DNA from: Saccoglossus kowalevskii | Lineage: Eukaryota > Hemichordata > Enteropneusta > Harrimaniidae | DNA: 64,000 bases | Assembly (NCBI RefSeq): GCF_000003605.2 | Contig: NW_003151256.1 | Location: 185,091 to 249,090 of the forward strand | Direction of reading: 5' to 3' | Part shown: piece by piece, positions 10,435 through 25,400 of the stretch | Layout of the letters: each line of letters opens with the position of its first letter | Numbering within the stretch: position 1 is the first letter of the stretch | The notes under the pieces: generated by a model | Seen by the model: only the letters and a program-made list of their open reading frames with translations | Told to the model about the DNA's origin: nothing | Database searches by the model: none | Translations under genes and position numbers: made by a program

Positions 10435-13057
10435 CTGCAGGCAGACGATACAGTGTATAATGAGTAGATGCCAAATAATGTATTACGAGAGCATATGGAT
10501 TGTGTAATATACTAATGAATTTTCGTTATTATAATCCCATGAACAATATTTGTGACGTGACGAAGGCGAAAACAATGGATATTTCTGCTAAATATAGCCT
10601 TCACTTAGTCTACAATGTAGGATGGATAATAGGAAAATAACCAGACACGTGACAGTTTAGACTTGTACATTTCATTTTATTTCATATTTCAACATTCAGC
10701 ATCATGTAAATTATATGTTTAGATTAACAGTTTGTACATATAACACAACACGCATGGGTCTTCATTCCATTAGACATTTCTAGATATTGTAATGATTACA
10801 AAAATAACGTTTTTACAATGAATATCTGGCTGTATTTACAATTCAAATTGGAAAGACATGTAGTGTGAGTGTACGTTGTCATTTTGTGCTCACAATGTCG
10901 CACTGATTATATTTATCGGTATTCGGGTCTAACAATGCTTTCCTAATTATAGTGTTTGATTAGATGCTATTTTCAATAGAGGTTAAATTTATTGCAAACT
11001 GGGATCTAACCAGACTATTCGACTATGGATTCTCATTAGCATGTCAGCCTATGTGAAGTATCAGACATGCAATTTGACTGACCGTTAGTTTGTGATCGGG
11101 TGCGTCATCGCAGTCGGATGACCTTTGCTGTCGTATATGGCGTACTCTCGTAATTGCACTAATGTGAGTTACGCAGTCTCCAATGCGTCTTTTAATGAGG
11201 ACGTAACATCATGGGAGTGGTAAAAAGGGCACTCTGTTAAAATCAAATTTACGTTTTCAGTTATACTTCTACAGTGAAGAAGAATAACCAGGTTGAATTA
11301 CTTAAAAACATACAGATTTGAAGATATTAAAGTAAAACAAATTTGCAGCATTTCATTTTTTTATTATTACAAACAACTAAAAAACCGAAATTAACGTGTC
11401 ATATCCATGCTTAATTATAGATATTGTACAGGTATACGAATCAGAAAAGCGTGACCTATCATATCAGTTCAACATTCTTTTCACATTATATTCATTCAAT
11501 TTTCATTAAATTCATTCATTTCCTGAAATGCAACAAAACAACGCTGATTAGATGGTCGTATACGCCGTAGCAGATTGACAGACTGAGCTCAAACTGACAA
11601 GTCTGTTCCTTCATAAAACGTATCCGGCTGATATTAAGTTTTCGACTCGATACTCGAGTAAGATATTATATGTAGTGGTTATCATTGTCGCCTTCACACA
11701 TGAGCACAAATATATAGATGTTATTATTTTCCAAAGAAACTAAATGTACTTAGAAGTCCTCACTATATTAACAAATTATTTAGGATCCCCACCCGCACAT
11801 TGATAAAAATACACGGAATTTATTTTTAAGAAATTGTGCTCCTGGACTTAAACAGGAGGTCACCGGCGTAGTTTTCCAAACAAAGATTATGTTTCTATTT
11901 TAATGAATGGTCGCCATTTCGTGAGTAACAGTACCTGGAGATATTATGCCATCTCTATAATTGTGCGCTGCTAGCATAAGAGGAACAAATTTCATTTTGT
12001 TTTAACAGTGTGCTCGATGCAATCGCCCCAATTTTTTTAAATAATATTTAGCCAGGTCTCTCGAAATACTAAACTTGTAGCACTCGAACGAATGCTGTTT
12101 CATGTTAGCATGAATATATAGCTTCACGTTTGAACGCAAACACACCATGTTCAATTTCATGTAACATATGACTAACTTTGTCTCTTACGAGTCGACAAAG
12201 CATGTACTAAGCTTTAATACACCCAATCAAGCAGAAAATTCTATACACCCAATAAATCTTGTTTATAAAAAGCGAGGAATTTAAAATGTCCCGGTTTCTT
12301 ACATGTAAATGTTGCGAGTTAATTTCACCTGAAATACATGTACATACATTTCATACACACTACGTTTTTCAATTGGGTTTTCATAAATTTATATATAGAT
12401 ATATACATTCAAGTATTGCTTTCTGACAGTTGTAACATGTGATTACTTCAATAATATTTTACTTGTATCTTTATTGCACTATTTCAGTATCGCTATAAAC
12501 AAAAACTATACGTAATCTTGTGGCTATTGTCCTGTTAGTTTCTTATCGTGGAATCATTTGGCAATATCAACTATAAATGACATACTGCGGTTGTTATAAG
12601 GCATGTAAAAAACATACATTTGTGGATCGGTTTGCAAGGAACTTTTTAGCGATGCACGCCGAGTTTAAATGAAGTATTTGTGTCGCGTCATTAATGATCA
12701 CCTAATTGACATGATGTATCTTAGGTATTGTGCTCATTCCTGGTAGTAGCATTGGTTAAACTGATTTTTTGTATTCACTATCTGAGTGTGATACGGTGAA
12801 TAGAAACTGATTTCAACACCTGTGGGCATCATAAATGGGGGTCGAATTTAATGATCAATGTGCTACGTGATGAGAATAATTACATTTTGTCTCATATTGT
12901 CTTGCAGCAGACTATACCGACAGATAATGTACATTCAGTACTATAGTAAAAGCAGTTCTATGAAAATGTCCAACAAACAGTATTGCTGTTTTATATTTCA
13001 GTGGGATTTGGCGAGTCATTGTATTTTTAATAAATAAATGAGCAAATGAAATAATTA

Positions 13058-13063
13058 TTTATT
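13058..13063 (-). terminator. Candidate polyadenylation signal of the GAD gene
   Basis: AATAAA read on the minus strand, about 190 bases after the stop. It is the first perfect hexamer I noted, but the region is AT-rich and chance matches are common. Confidence 0.3.
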
Positions 13064-13249
13064 AGTTAACATCTGACGTAATATGCATCTACTATGGCAA
13101 TTGATTATTTGACACATGTTCAACCACATTTATGAGAAACTGTACGCGCAGATGGATATATGGTGGCTAATTATAGGAGCATAATGGCGTAGACCTGCGC
13201 CAGTGTTAACTGTTAGTGTATGCAGGAGTTATTTCATGACATCAGACGA

Positions 13250-13423
13250 TCATATGTCCTTCCCCAGTCGTTCAATTTCTTGGATAAGAAAATCAAGATC
13301 AGATCGTCGGACAGCAGCGTTCGACACAACTAAGCGAAAAAAGTTAACTTTATCATCTAGCGGTTGGTACCCAACCATTGTGCTACCACACTCCATCATA
13401 CGAGCTTTGATTATTGGAGCAAC
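13250..13423 (-). CDS. GAD: GAD exon 15, terminal (residues 508-564 and stop)
   Basis: Opens with [20 protein letters not shown] after a TTTCCCGCAG acceptor and ends [13 protein letters not shown]-stop. This is the universal C-terminus of the GAD/CSAD family, which fixes the gene's 3' coding end. Confidence 0.97.
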   Translation of the reverse strand, partial: VAPIIKARMMECGSTMVGYQPLDDKVNFFRLVVSNAAVRRSDLDFLIQEIERLGKDI

Positions 13424-16400
13424 CTGCGGGAAAGCAAACAAACCATAATTAAATCGTGTATATTCTCCTAGATCGCATGTAGAGTGCCAAAAGGAGATTG
13501 TAGTGGCAATTAGACGACGGCTTGAATATTCTTGTTTATCGCCCACCTGTGCCCTTGCGACCTCACCACGAATGGGCGACGATGTTATATTGTCTCTCAA
13601 TCAATGCTATGCGTCATGTTACTTAACTTGCAAATAATAAAATTGCAATTTAGTCTATTTCTCTGAACGGATATAAAATCTGCTTCACGGAACACTTCAT
13701 TATGAACTCCCCAGGTATGATAAAATTGATAAAACACACTTTTCTCTGAGTGTCTGCTCCTAGTATTTCCATGGAGCACCACTCATAAACGTGCATTTGT
13801 TATCTCTGTTGAAAGGTGCGGCTTTCAGAAATTCGCCTTTGACGATGCGTCTAACTGAATATGCAATTGATAATATATATTTCAGATATATATGTAAATA
13901 ACACATTCACAATTAAGAATTGATTTTTTGCTTAGTTATTCTCCGAACCGTTCCCAATTAAAACGGCAAGTGTGGGTTTCTGTTATGACGACTTCGGACC
14001 TGAATCGATTATATATAAGAAGAACAAATATGCGCTTTCCTGGCGTTGCTTTGTCGCATAGAGACGTTGATTACTTACTTGATTCAGCCGCTGCTTCTTC
14101 TCTGCTGCATCCTTCATCAATCGCATCCGTGGGGGGACGTACCAGAAACAAATATTTGTAAACTCGGGCTGCAATTAAAAGAACATGATAATGCCTGATA
14201 ATGTGTCACAGTCGCCACGGAGCGCGCGTTCTAATCCCATGCAAACAGCGTATACATCGATTGCAAGGAACCCATATCTAACAGGGCGCTGCGTGATAAC
14301 AAAGTCGCTTTAACTGTTGGAATTAGCGATTTTGAGGTGATAGGTAATTTAACGTGAAACGCTTTATTAAACCGACGTATCTAGAAATTAATTTTCTGGG
14401 AGTAAAACAATGATGGACAACAAATTGCAAACCGTATAATCCACGTATACACATTTATTGCACCATTTCAAAAGTGCTTGTTAACTTAAAATGACAAAAG
14501 CTTACCTCTTCCAATACCATTTCAAATCCTTCCCTATCTCTGATTTTCTCGTAGAAATATCTGTAAAATAAACAGTGAATTTTGCTATTCAATATCGCGA
14601 TTTTCCTGTTTTAATTGCACTACATTCATTGGTACGCTTATCGATTCTTAGTTGTTCGCTTTCAACAAGTTTTTTTGTATCGATTCATTGATTGCCATGT
14701 TTTCTAAATCGAAGACAGACGCAGGAAATTCTACTAAACCTCCCATCGATTGCAGACTAGTGTCCAAGTGAACGTGAAAAAAGCTAGGCCATAGGGTTTG
14801 ATGTCAAGGCTCCACAATCCCCTTTTATTACTTTAACTTGAATAAACCTATGACTGGCAGTTATTATGAACGCGAATCTGCCTTCTTGCCATCATGTAGT
14901 TGATAATCACACTTCATATCGCACATCTTTCTGTAATACTAGTATAACGGCAAACAACAGAATAACACTATATGTATGCTGGTTGTTGAACATCGTGAGT
15001 TCGTTGCTGATGCATTATCATTGAGTGTTATTTGCATACCGAAATCCGGTTCCCATACTTTCTACTATAGTATATACACCTAGACCCACGGCTAACCCCC
15101 AAAATGACACATACATGTTAGCCCGATGAAATTGCCGTTAAAATTCGAATTTCGAACAGTCGATGACTATTTATTTTGGAATCAATACAGCCAGAACCAC
15201 AAATGCCATTAACAACCACTCCTGTATTTGATTCAGCTAATGTTAAATTGTATTAGGTTTCAATGTCAATACTATCTAATTGAAATAATTGGTAAATCCA
15301 TTCTACTTACTTTGCAAGGTCGTACACTAAATTGATCTGGGTTTCTAATCCGATGCTTCCCTGCAAAAAAATAAATCAATGAAGTGGATTGAATTAACGA
15401 GTTGTTTATTGAGGATGTTCAAATCGGCGCATTTTTACGTGTGTACTGATATATATGTGGTAAACAAATAACTTTTCTGTGTTTCTCAGAGCAAAACCGA
15501 TGTGATCACGGTATTAGTGTATTTCGCAGCGGGGTTCGCTGCTTGGTTCCGATTTTATATTTCTCAACCCATCAATTTATTCTGCTTCACTTGTCAATAT
15601 GTGCCAATGACCTACGTTATGCTAATGATGTTCACATGATATGAATTATTCAGATCTGTTAGCGAGAACATGGTAACGTGATACACGTGTCCTGGGGCAA
15701 TACCCTAAAACCCCAGAAATAAGAAGAGAAAATAATCACATTTTCGACCAGTTCCAATTTTCGTTCTTTAAATTTAATTCTAAATAGCAAGACCTTGTGA
15801 AAGGAGTCCACAATTGTTAATTTAGTCAACTTTACAGAGATATGTGTTAGTTATCATTTTTTAAAAATACAACTGAAGTGTAATGATTCGATTCTTATTA
15901 CGTAGTAGAAAAACAATTGAAACGCCTACACAAACAATTTGAGATGTTAAATTGAAATTGCTCAAAATTTGAGGAACAAAAACTACGATAGGGTCCGCGT
16001 CTGATGTTATTGTTTGCGCATAAAAATTATGTTTGGTTTTTTTCTCACCAAAACACAGTGGTGTTTTAGTTTACTATGTTTGTTTATATATATACCTTTG
16101 TATATATACATTTCATAGCAAGGTTAATTTGGCATATATTTCACCTACTGTGGGTTTAGGTATTCCAACAAAGTGTACACACCATTTATAATACTATAAA
16201 CCTAACTGCGTCGTATCAGCGAACTACTCTGACAGGAAACTGAACAACTTGCACTGCCACAGGTTACTCACCTTTCCTTTCCACATCAGCCATAATTTGA
16301 ACACGTCAACATGCCGACCACATTGTATTGCTTTGTCGCCGGTGTCATATGACAAATCGTAGTTTTTATCCTGTTGGAACAAATACCTCGCCTTCAACTC

Positions 16401-19400
16401 GTTGCAGCTTTCAAGAATACCCTGGAATCGAATTATTTTTGAGAATGTATAGTTGATGCTTAGTAATTATGCAAATAAATTACATTTTTAGATATCTGTA
16501 GACAACACCGATTGATGTATGTGGTAACATCTTATAACGATAAAACCTGTTATGTATGGACATTATATTGATAAACGTAGTATTGACTTTGAAATGTCTA
16601 TCAATAAATACTTACATCGTGTTTTAACAGGAGTGCAGAACACTGAAGTAGAGCTCCCATAAGTTTGTGTGGATTCCATGTAACTGAGTCCGCCCTGTAG
16701 AGGAAAATAATACGAATGTATATCACATTGTATGATTGTTCACTATATATAGTGTATATATGTCTTATGTTGTACTATATGTGTTTTGACAACTTGTATC
16801 CGTTCGTATGTCAACCATGGAAAGTTCGAGAAGGTACTGAGGTTCGGGCGAGTGCCTTCTATTTATTTTTATAATATTTAAAACCCCACCTGTGAACTCC
16901 TTCAAGTAGAGATCTGTGTTTCTTTGAAAGAAGAGCTCCTCCGCCCCATGCAGCCTGTAGAAAAATAGACATACACGATGATGAATTGCCCGATTATTGA
17001 GTATATTAAGTCGACAAGTTTTATATTAACAACATCGGTTCAACTTCAATCGATTGCGTCTCAGTGTCTCCAAGGGCAGCATACGTGTAATAACGCAATA
17101 AATTAGTTGTGTAATATACAAGGAATATTATTCACTTGGCGCCGTCATTTTGACATGCTCCCACTCTCCTTAACGATTATTGTCATTTGAGTACACGAAA
17201 CATATCAAACCAATAAAGCGAGAATTTCCTTTGGTAAATACTGGCGGCAACGTTTAGTGCGTATGAATGTAATTTGTCAGGGGATATTACGGTACTTACG
17301 TCAACGTGCATCCATATATTGTACTGATCGCATATATCGGCTATTGCGTTAAGCGGATCGAATGCGCCTAATACAGTTGTTCCGGCAGTTGCACTCACAA
17401 AGAAAGGCGTGTCTCCCTACAACGAAAGCAGTAAATGAAATTAAACACTTGGATCCTAACATAGTTCCCGGCACTAGCATTAGCGTTATTATATGTCACT
17501 GGCCGTATTCGGTGTTCGATATATCGTGAAGCGCTGCCTCACTCTCTCGTGTACTTTTACCCCCGCTCATTGAACATGCTACGTTTAACATCGGTAACGA
17601 AAGAACATCTTTATATTTAATGTAAAGAGGGAATGCACTACAAATATGTTAACATGAACAATCCAAATTGAGCATACTACGTGTTTCAACATTTCACTGT
17701 TCAATGGTTAACCACTGTTATACATGCACGAGTTAGTTAAATTGTAAGCTAAGCTGAGACGTGGCTAAAATTAGATAATAGCACACAAAATAATTTTAAA
17801 CACAATTTGCATTACAACAACATTTATGCATTCCAAGTACTACAATATATAATCAGAAGTAATTTTTCGCTCGATATCGATTGATGCGTTGACTTACTCG
17901 AGCTTTGGTTTGTTGTACTTTGCTTTCAAGATCCGATGGCATCATTTTACCCCTGCGTGATAAAGAAGCAATTTAAAGTGAGTTAATCATCTCTGGAACT
18001 TGTGTGTGCGGTTTACATTTTATTCGGGTATATATGAACAGATACATAGAGTGTGTATACGTTTTAAAGTGGTGAAACAGTTGACAGCCAGGAATATTCT
18101 TGTCTGCTGATAGAAATCAATTTCATGTATAATGTTTAATGAAGCAAACCATGTATTACTAATGGGATCGAATAAAACAAGTTACTCCAGGGAGATGGAC
18201 AGCATAGACACGGAGATGTTCAACTAAAAAAAAAACGTTTCAGATGAAATAAAAAGTCTTGTGATGATATTTCTAGTGAAGAACAATGAGTGTTGCCGGA
18301 AGAGCTGAAGATCAATTATTTAAACCATTCGCCTCACTTCACACCTCCCCCTTTCAGTTATCGATTGTATTATTACCTTTGATCACAACGTACGGGAATC
18401 ACGTTATCTGTTCCGATACCCAGTACCGCCGCAGCTCCTCGTAATGAGTAATGACTCTATGAAAGTAGCAATGAAATGTGGTGTGAATACTCAAGTAACT
18501 ACGGTAGCTGCACGTACATGCATTAGAAATGATATCATTAACCGTGATGGGTTATACATAGATGGATACAAACAGTACGTGGCTTTTAATAATGCTCGCA
18601 CAGTAAATCGTATATTGAAGCGAGACAGTTCTCATCTTTCGCTTAGCATTCCGTTGATACGTATTCTCTCGCTTCATTACCTTCATTTGATAATTGAAAT
18701 AAAAGTCTTTAGACAAATAAATGGCGTCATCATGGAATAAAATCTACTAATATCCTTCGGGCTGTTAATGGTACCACCGACCAAAGTTGGCAAATATACC
18801 ACCGAGGTAGTTTCCAACTGACGTCATCAATGCGGCGCACGCATGCGCAGCCATGCTCCATGGCAAACATTTATGTCTACTGAACATTCATGAATTACAT
18901 TTGAATATCATATGTCACGTGTCAATACTTACGTGTTCTGATGCAAACATAACTAGTCGTGAAACAGACTGCATTCCTTTGGTTTTACAGTCAGGTGCTA
19001 GTTTATGGCGAGCTGCGTTCACGGCATATAAATTAGAGATAGCACCACCTTGGGAGAAATAATCATAAGATACAATCAGTTCCCTATAATTACTAGAAGA
19101 AACTAATCCTATCCCATTAGAGCATGTCCCTTGGTGTTGGTCTGTACAAATTATAGTTATTACTAAGTAATCGTATTAAGTAATGTGATTTACTATAAGA
19201 AGGTCGCGATAACACCGTGGTCTAGTCAGCGGACCAGAGTCGCCATTAAACGCAGACCGATTAAAGATAGATTCCAACCCGGGGCTTACACTATGGAAAA
19301 CCGACAAGTAATAGAGATCCACTGCGTGATTGACACATCGATAAGAATGAAGATGTTCGTATAATGAGTGAGTATGAGAAGAGATAGCTGTTAGGACAAA

Positions 19401-22400
19401 TACGAGCGCCACTCAGACAAGTCTCTTTTTAAGCAAATCTACGTATTGTCACGTTTTCGTTATTATGCGCCTCCGTAATTGTTCTTGAAATCGTGTAACG
19501 CAACGTGAAATAGCCTACTTTGTGAATCGCAACGAATAAAAAGATCTGAATTAGGATGATTTAGTGAAGCAATAATGGCGAGATTCGGTAAGAAAACCAA
19601 ATGACAGACGGTGATATTCATTACAAGTGTGTATTAGTTGATGACGTGACGGGACTGTCGTAGCATTGACGACAGCGAGTAAAACACAATTATAGAGATT
19701 TGGTTTGTTCAATATATACGCCAATTAATGACAATCCTTGTCTAAGTGTATTATCGCTTATCATGCGTGACACTTCGAATGAACTAGCAATTCGAGTAGA
19801 TTCTCCAGTTTGCCATGAAAGTATTTTCTACCTCAGTTAATTTGCTGTACTACTTCTGAACGTTTCTTCGTGGACTACGAATCTACGAATCGTATATATA
19901 CGCGTAGTTTACACATTCTTATGTATGCTTGGTGAATATCAGAGGTCACGTGTACGTTACGCATTGATAATCACGTTGAAACGTGATATCACAGAGAAAT
20001 ATAGACTTTCAGGACTACAAAGAGTTTATAATTACATTTGTATTTGGCAAATGTACGAAAGTATAGCGCTGACTAATCAGCACAAAGAGGGTCACAATAA
20101 AAAATAAAGATATTACCGGAAACATCCGGGCATTTATACCGCCTGGTAACCATCACCAGTGACAACAACGATTGAAAACTCTTTAAAAACTGTATCTTGG
20201 GCTAGTTGTTTAGACTCCCCTTGAACAGTGTAATAAGATTTCCCCTACATGTACAATATATATAAATTTGGTTGTTCAAAATTATCTCATAGTTGAGTTT
20301 ATGCTGTTGTCATGACTTCAGCTGATTTCACCGGTTCTTGGCCATTCCACAGCAGCGTAAACAGAGCTTATACAAATACGCGGTACAGTGGTGCGCGTCT
20401 TAGCAACGTAGAACGTTCTGTGACGTAACTTCGCCCCGAGTATAGATTGTATTATCGTGTATGCTCATATTATTATCAATTTCCCATGGTAGACAAGAGC
20501 CCTCCAATCTCCTATACCTACATTATGATCAGTGGTGTGTGAAATCGAGGAATGTCAGTTGGTGATTATGCATACACTTGGAGATTCTTACACTGTCCTC
20601 TGTCTGTATTTTGCACTGTGTATAATTTTATATATGTAATAGGCATGCCCATAATGCATCACGAACACATGTGTTAGAATACACCCACGAATCATGACCA
20701 ATTAATTTGCATTTTGTTCATACAAATCATTCCAAAATACGTCTACAATCATTTCGTATAGTGAGGATATCCGCACATGTAATAATGTATATATAATATA
20801 AAGAACACGACAATGAATGCACAATGTATTACTTCTGTTCAACACTACTCCACATTCTAGAACAATTCAAACCAGTAAGTGTTTTGTCCAATCTACGGTT
20901 CACATATATGTAACATTTATATTTAGACAAAACCCCGCTAAATTATTGACACGTTTTTCAGGACGCGTTTCAACGGATATAATTTCAATAGAAGCGTGCC
21001 GTCTTTTTATACATGTCAAAGCAGTCCATTAAAACACTATGAATAACATTGGCTTCCGTTCTAATACAATGAACGAATATAAATACTTCAACTGTCCAGT
21101 ATATATCCAGTGTCTTATTTACCTGGAGCAAATATTCCATCACCATCTTCAAAACCGATTAAATCTCTCATTTTCTTTAAAATGACCCGTTCCATTAGCG
21201 TAAACACAGGTGCTATTTCGTAAGTAAATCTACAAGGAAAAGATATGAGTAGAAAATCAACACATGGTATTGGTAAAAGAGTATCATTCCCTGTGCATTA
21301 GTAGTCTCACCGTGAATAATCGATATCCTTCCACTTTATGCTATCTCATATTTCAATTAAAATGACAACAAATATAACCAGGAAGTTCGCAATCTATTTT
21401 TGGATAGCCGACAGCTAGATAAATGACCGTTATCAATTCTGATTCAGTTATCCGGAAAATGAACAGCGATTTGCATTCTTGCTGATGAGAAGCCACAACA
21501 ATTGGTGTCTGTCATTGTAGCACAAAGTTTTCCAGTATGAAGGAACTGAATTATGCGCAGAGACAGGCGCAGATTTGAAGAGAAAAAAAAACAATCAGTC
21601 AAGTGTATTCTGGGACTTTGGCTTGTACTAGCACCGTTGAAATGAACTATGTAAGTATTTATCATATGCGGGTGATGTTGCGGATGTAATAGCGTTTAAC
21701 ATTGATGGCTAAAAGGACAGAGTAATTGTTCAGAAACGAATATGTCCTGATTATATTTACTCCCGTGTACGTACATGTTAGTGTTGACAGCTGCCGTTAA
21801 CCATTCACCCGCCAACGACACGATATCTAAGCCACTTGATAATTGATTAAAGAAACGAGGATGGCCTGTTGAAAAAAAACAAAATAATGAACGATTCCAT
21901 TAGCGTGACTCTGATTGTTTAAATCTGTGGAGAACCTGAACTACTGATTCGTTCCGTACTGTACATATATTGAAATTATGATGATGGTTTTGATTATCCC
22001 ACAACAAACATTTTCCAGTTGCTGCAATGGTGTAGCTGACACGTATTCTATTGGGAGATTCAGTTGTCGGTTTGTTGAAAGATATATTTATTCTTACATC
22101 CGAATAAGTTTGACAGTTTTCTAAATCTCACGATAGATTTACAACGATTCAATACTATCTGGTATTAATATATAATTGCACGCGAACTTGGTTAGTATAA
22201 TATAGCATTGAATGGGAAGCATATGACAATATTTTCATACATAAATGAAAACAACATTGCTAGAATATTGAGATCGCATTGTATCAACGTATTCTCTCAG
22301 TTCGTGACTAGCTGACAACGTAGATCGATGGCATCGACCCACGAACCAAGATGGTAATCAATGCGCTTCTTATAAACCAGGGAATTCGTCATTCTTATCA

Positions 22401-25400
22401 TGGCAATACTTGTTTGGAATGCGAAATTAATACTCATGGGAGGTGCAAATACAAGTTGTCATAATCAGCGACGTATAACCAACCATACCATAGTAACATG
22501 TTACTAATATATACATGTAATTTAGGTTGAATGTTTTAGCTCACTACACAAACACGAGATATTCGAAAATGATGTAAATTTGTTTGTGTCATTGAACTTT
22601 TCTGAATTGTATATATTTATAATCAATACACTAGTATGTACGTATTTGGAGCACTATATGTATAGATTTACCGAGTGTGTTTAGATCAGTTATATTTTAT
22701 ATGGCTTTAAGAAGCAGCACCATTATCGACACTAAAATTGGCATTCGTTCCCTATACAGATACAACACAGGGTTGCCATACAAATTTTGTAATTTTACAA
22801 ATTCACAAAATGACTGTCAGGTGTCACATTCTTTCTGGCCGTGCCAGTGCGTCAACGTGCGTTTTTGTTATACCATTATTTTATAGTGTGTAGCTCAATT
22901 TAATCACATGGAATATTGATGCTTAGCATTTATATTCTTCATTTTTTGCATATTTACGGATATCGGGTCGTTAAGAATATCATGCCAGACCTGCAGGCAA
23001 GTAACAATGATGGTTCGAATCTCTCGTGCAACGTAATTTGTTTAGAATATTCGTTCCTGTAGATCACAGAAAGATGACATAAGATGGACAATCTGTTTAG
23101 ATTTGATTGAAAAACACAGTTAGTGACGACAGACAAATATTACAACTTCAAACAAAGTAACTATAATAGAATAACGAATCATTCACGTGATTGCTTTGCC
23201 CGAAGCTAGATCGTTTTTCTTTCCAGTTGAAATCGATTTGTTCTATGCAGATGAGTGAATATATTAAATAAAATCTGAATTCAATACCCCAGAACACTCC
23301 AGGGCGCAGTAGAAAAGTTGCAATCAATATCACCGTGAGCTATGTACCATTTTGATTGCAGCTCAAACAATATGCCCGACAGTGTGACGAGATAATTGAA
23401 CGAATTCCTGCAATAATAAAAAATAGTTTGTTTGTTACTTCGTATATCGAAACACCCCGGTCAACACATGTCTTGCCTCGTCTATAATACATCCCTCTCT
23501 GCTTCATTTTAATAAAGAAACGAGCAGTCCCTTGGGTGTAGAGAATTTGATGTACGTTTTGATGTTTTTAACCAATGCACATCTCAGCTTGCACAAGACA
23601 ACACTGACATATTCATTTCACTGTGCAGTGTTCTGCTGTTTGTCATAATCACAGCTTTCATTTTTTTCTCACACAGGGGACATTGTTGATTTGTTAATCA
23701 TTCGTGCTAGGATACCCAGCTACACGACGCAACCTTGAGCTACATATAACAGCTAAAATAACTGAAATGAGCAGTGCAAGCTCGCTATACACAGCCGACG
23801 GGATAGCAACACCCCAGTAATCCCCGTGCGTGCATACCGCCAGTGGAAGCTCAGAATAAAAGAAAAGCTTCTTACAAATTTATTACAAATGGCTGTATTC
23901 TTGAGCATTGTACTTGAATCCACATGTGTATCATTATATTTATTCTCCTATCAACTCAGATGACTCCAACATAAAGGGACCGATTCAATAGACTGAAAAT
24001 CTAAGCCCCACATTATTTTTTTCTCATTCAAATCAGTTCACTTATTATGAGTGCTATCTAAGGCAGGCTTGTGTCTCGGGAATTAAGACATTGGTGACAT
24101 CATAATTCCATTAGTGCTACAAAAGATTATCCCTTATTTTTAATCGCCGTCGCCTTGTTGACCTTCCGGGCATTAACTAAAGGTCTGTAGTTATTTGTAA
24201 TGGTTTCGACGCATGGACAACCTAAGATGTGAATGCTATGCAAACATATACAGGTCTACAGATAGTCTGTGCGGATTTTCGAAAAAAAATTGGCGAGATG
24301 AGAACTTTTTATACGAATGAATTATAACTCTCACCTGTTTTAACACAGTACATTAATGTTTCCTGGCAGTCTGTCAGTAGCTGTTCCAGTGTTACTGGTT
24401 TATCTGTAATATCCAGCTGCAGTTTTTCTCTGAGTTCATGTGGCTGGTGAAAATCGAGTACCTTTGTTTCAGGAATCTGTTCTTGTTTGATGTACTCAAT
24501 TAACTGATCGACAACTTCTTTTAGGAACTTTCCAGTCAGTTCGCTGGAACCTTGTGGTAAAAGCTCTGGAATGTGATGAGAAATGTTGTGTGAATATACA
24601 AATATAAAATATAAAAAAATCAAATGGCAGTAGCTATGAACAAAATGGCATGGCCAGGCGTAATACAGCAATCGACACACTGAGGGATTGCTTACAGCTG
24701 ACAGCTACAACGAGTGGTCGTTAGAATTTAGAACTTCTGACTTAAACCACAGCGAAAATATCAAAAGATTCAGCAATCATACTGCTTAGTGATTAACTAA
24801 GTTTGATTTACATGAATATAAAAGTCTATAATATGCTCTGTCATTCGCTCATTACTAATGCAATGCATTCCACGTGGCATTGCAAAGCCCTCTCGGTATG
24901 CAATAACTTGAAGGCTTTTACTACTAAGGTTGGTGTTGTGAATTCGAACCTCCTCATTTTGCCAACGTTTTTGATAGTTGAGAAAGAACTTCATCTCTTC
25001 ATCAAATCCACATGTTGCACCTTGACTAAATCTGTCTTAATCTTGATACAACGTTTGAGTTACAGTGGAAGTTTACTTTTTGACTTGTCTCATTTAGTTG
25101 TATGCGGGTATTTAACTGTACTGAATTGCACATACTATAATTTGAATACAGGTCTTGCATCTATTAAAAATAATCCATCGAGTGATAGTGGGTAGCTGTT
25201 TATTTTGCCTTCACTGTAAATAAAGTGTGTTACTTATTTTTAATCGGTTGGACGAATCATGAAAATTCTAATTACTCACTTCGATCATGATTGGTGGTAT
25301 ATGTTGTCAATTCGGCGAATCATTAACATTATGTCCATGCAAGTCGTGAACCCCTCGGTAAATCACCATGCTATCTCTGCGTGCACAATCGCGTTTTATT

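Larger units (their letters stand above)
3689..13249. other. Intergenic stretch between the hotdog gene and GAD
   Basis: Apart from the repeats listed separately, I see no conserved coding exon on either strand. One small reading frame at 9859-9977 (+) starts in a good context (AACATGG) and encodes 39 residues beginning MAATRVGAGLYTKKF. It is unrecognised, and its stop falls within a few bases of the solo foldback arm. Confidence 0.6.

Noticed and set aside
18444-18740. Plus-strand 98-codon frame over GAD exon 6
   Set aside because: Overlaps the antisense of a confirmed exon at its start and has no domain.
24803-25195. Plus-strand 130-codon frame inside GAD intron 1
   Set aside because: No domain or homology I recognise; length is not exceptional for this many frames.
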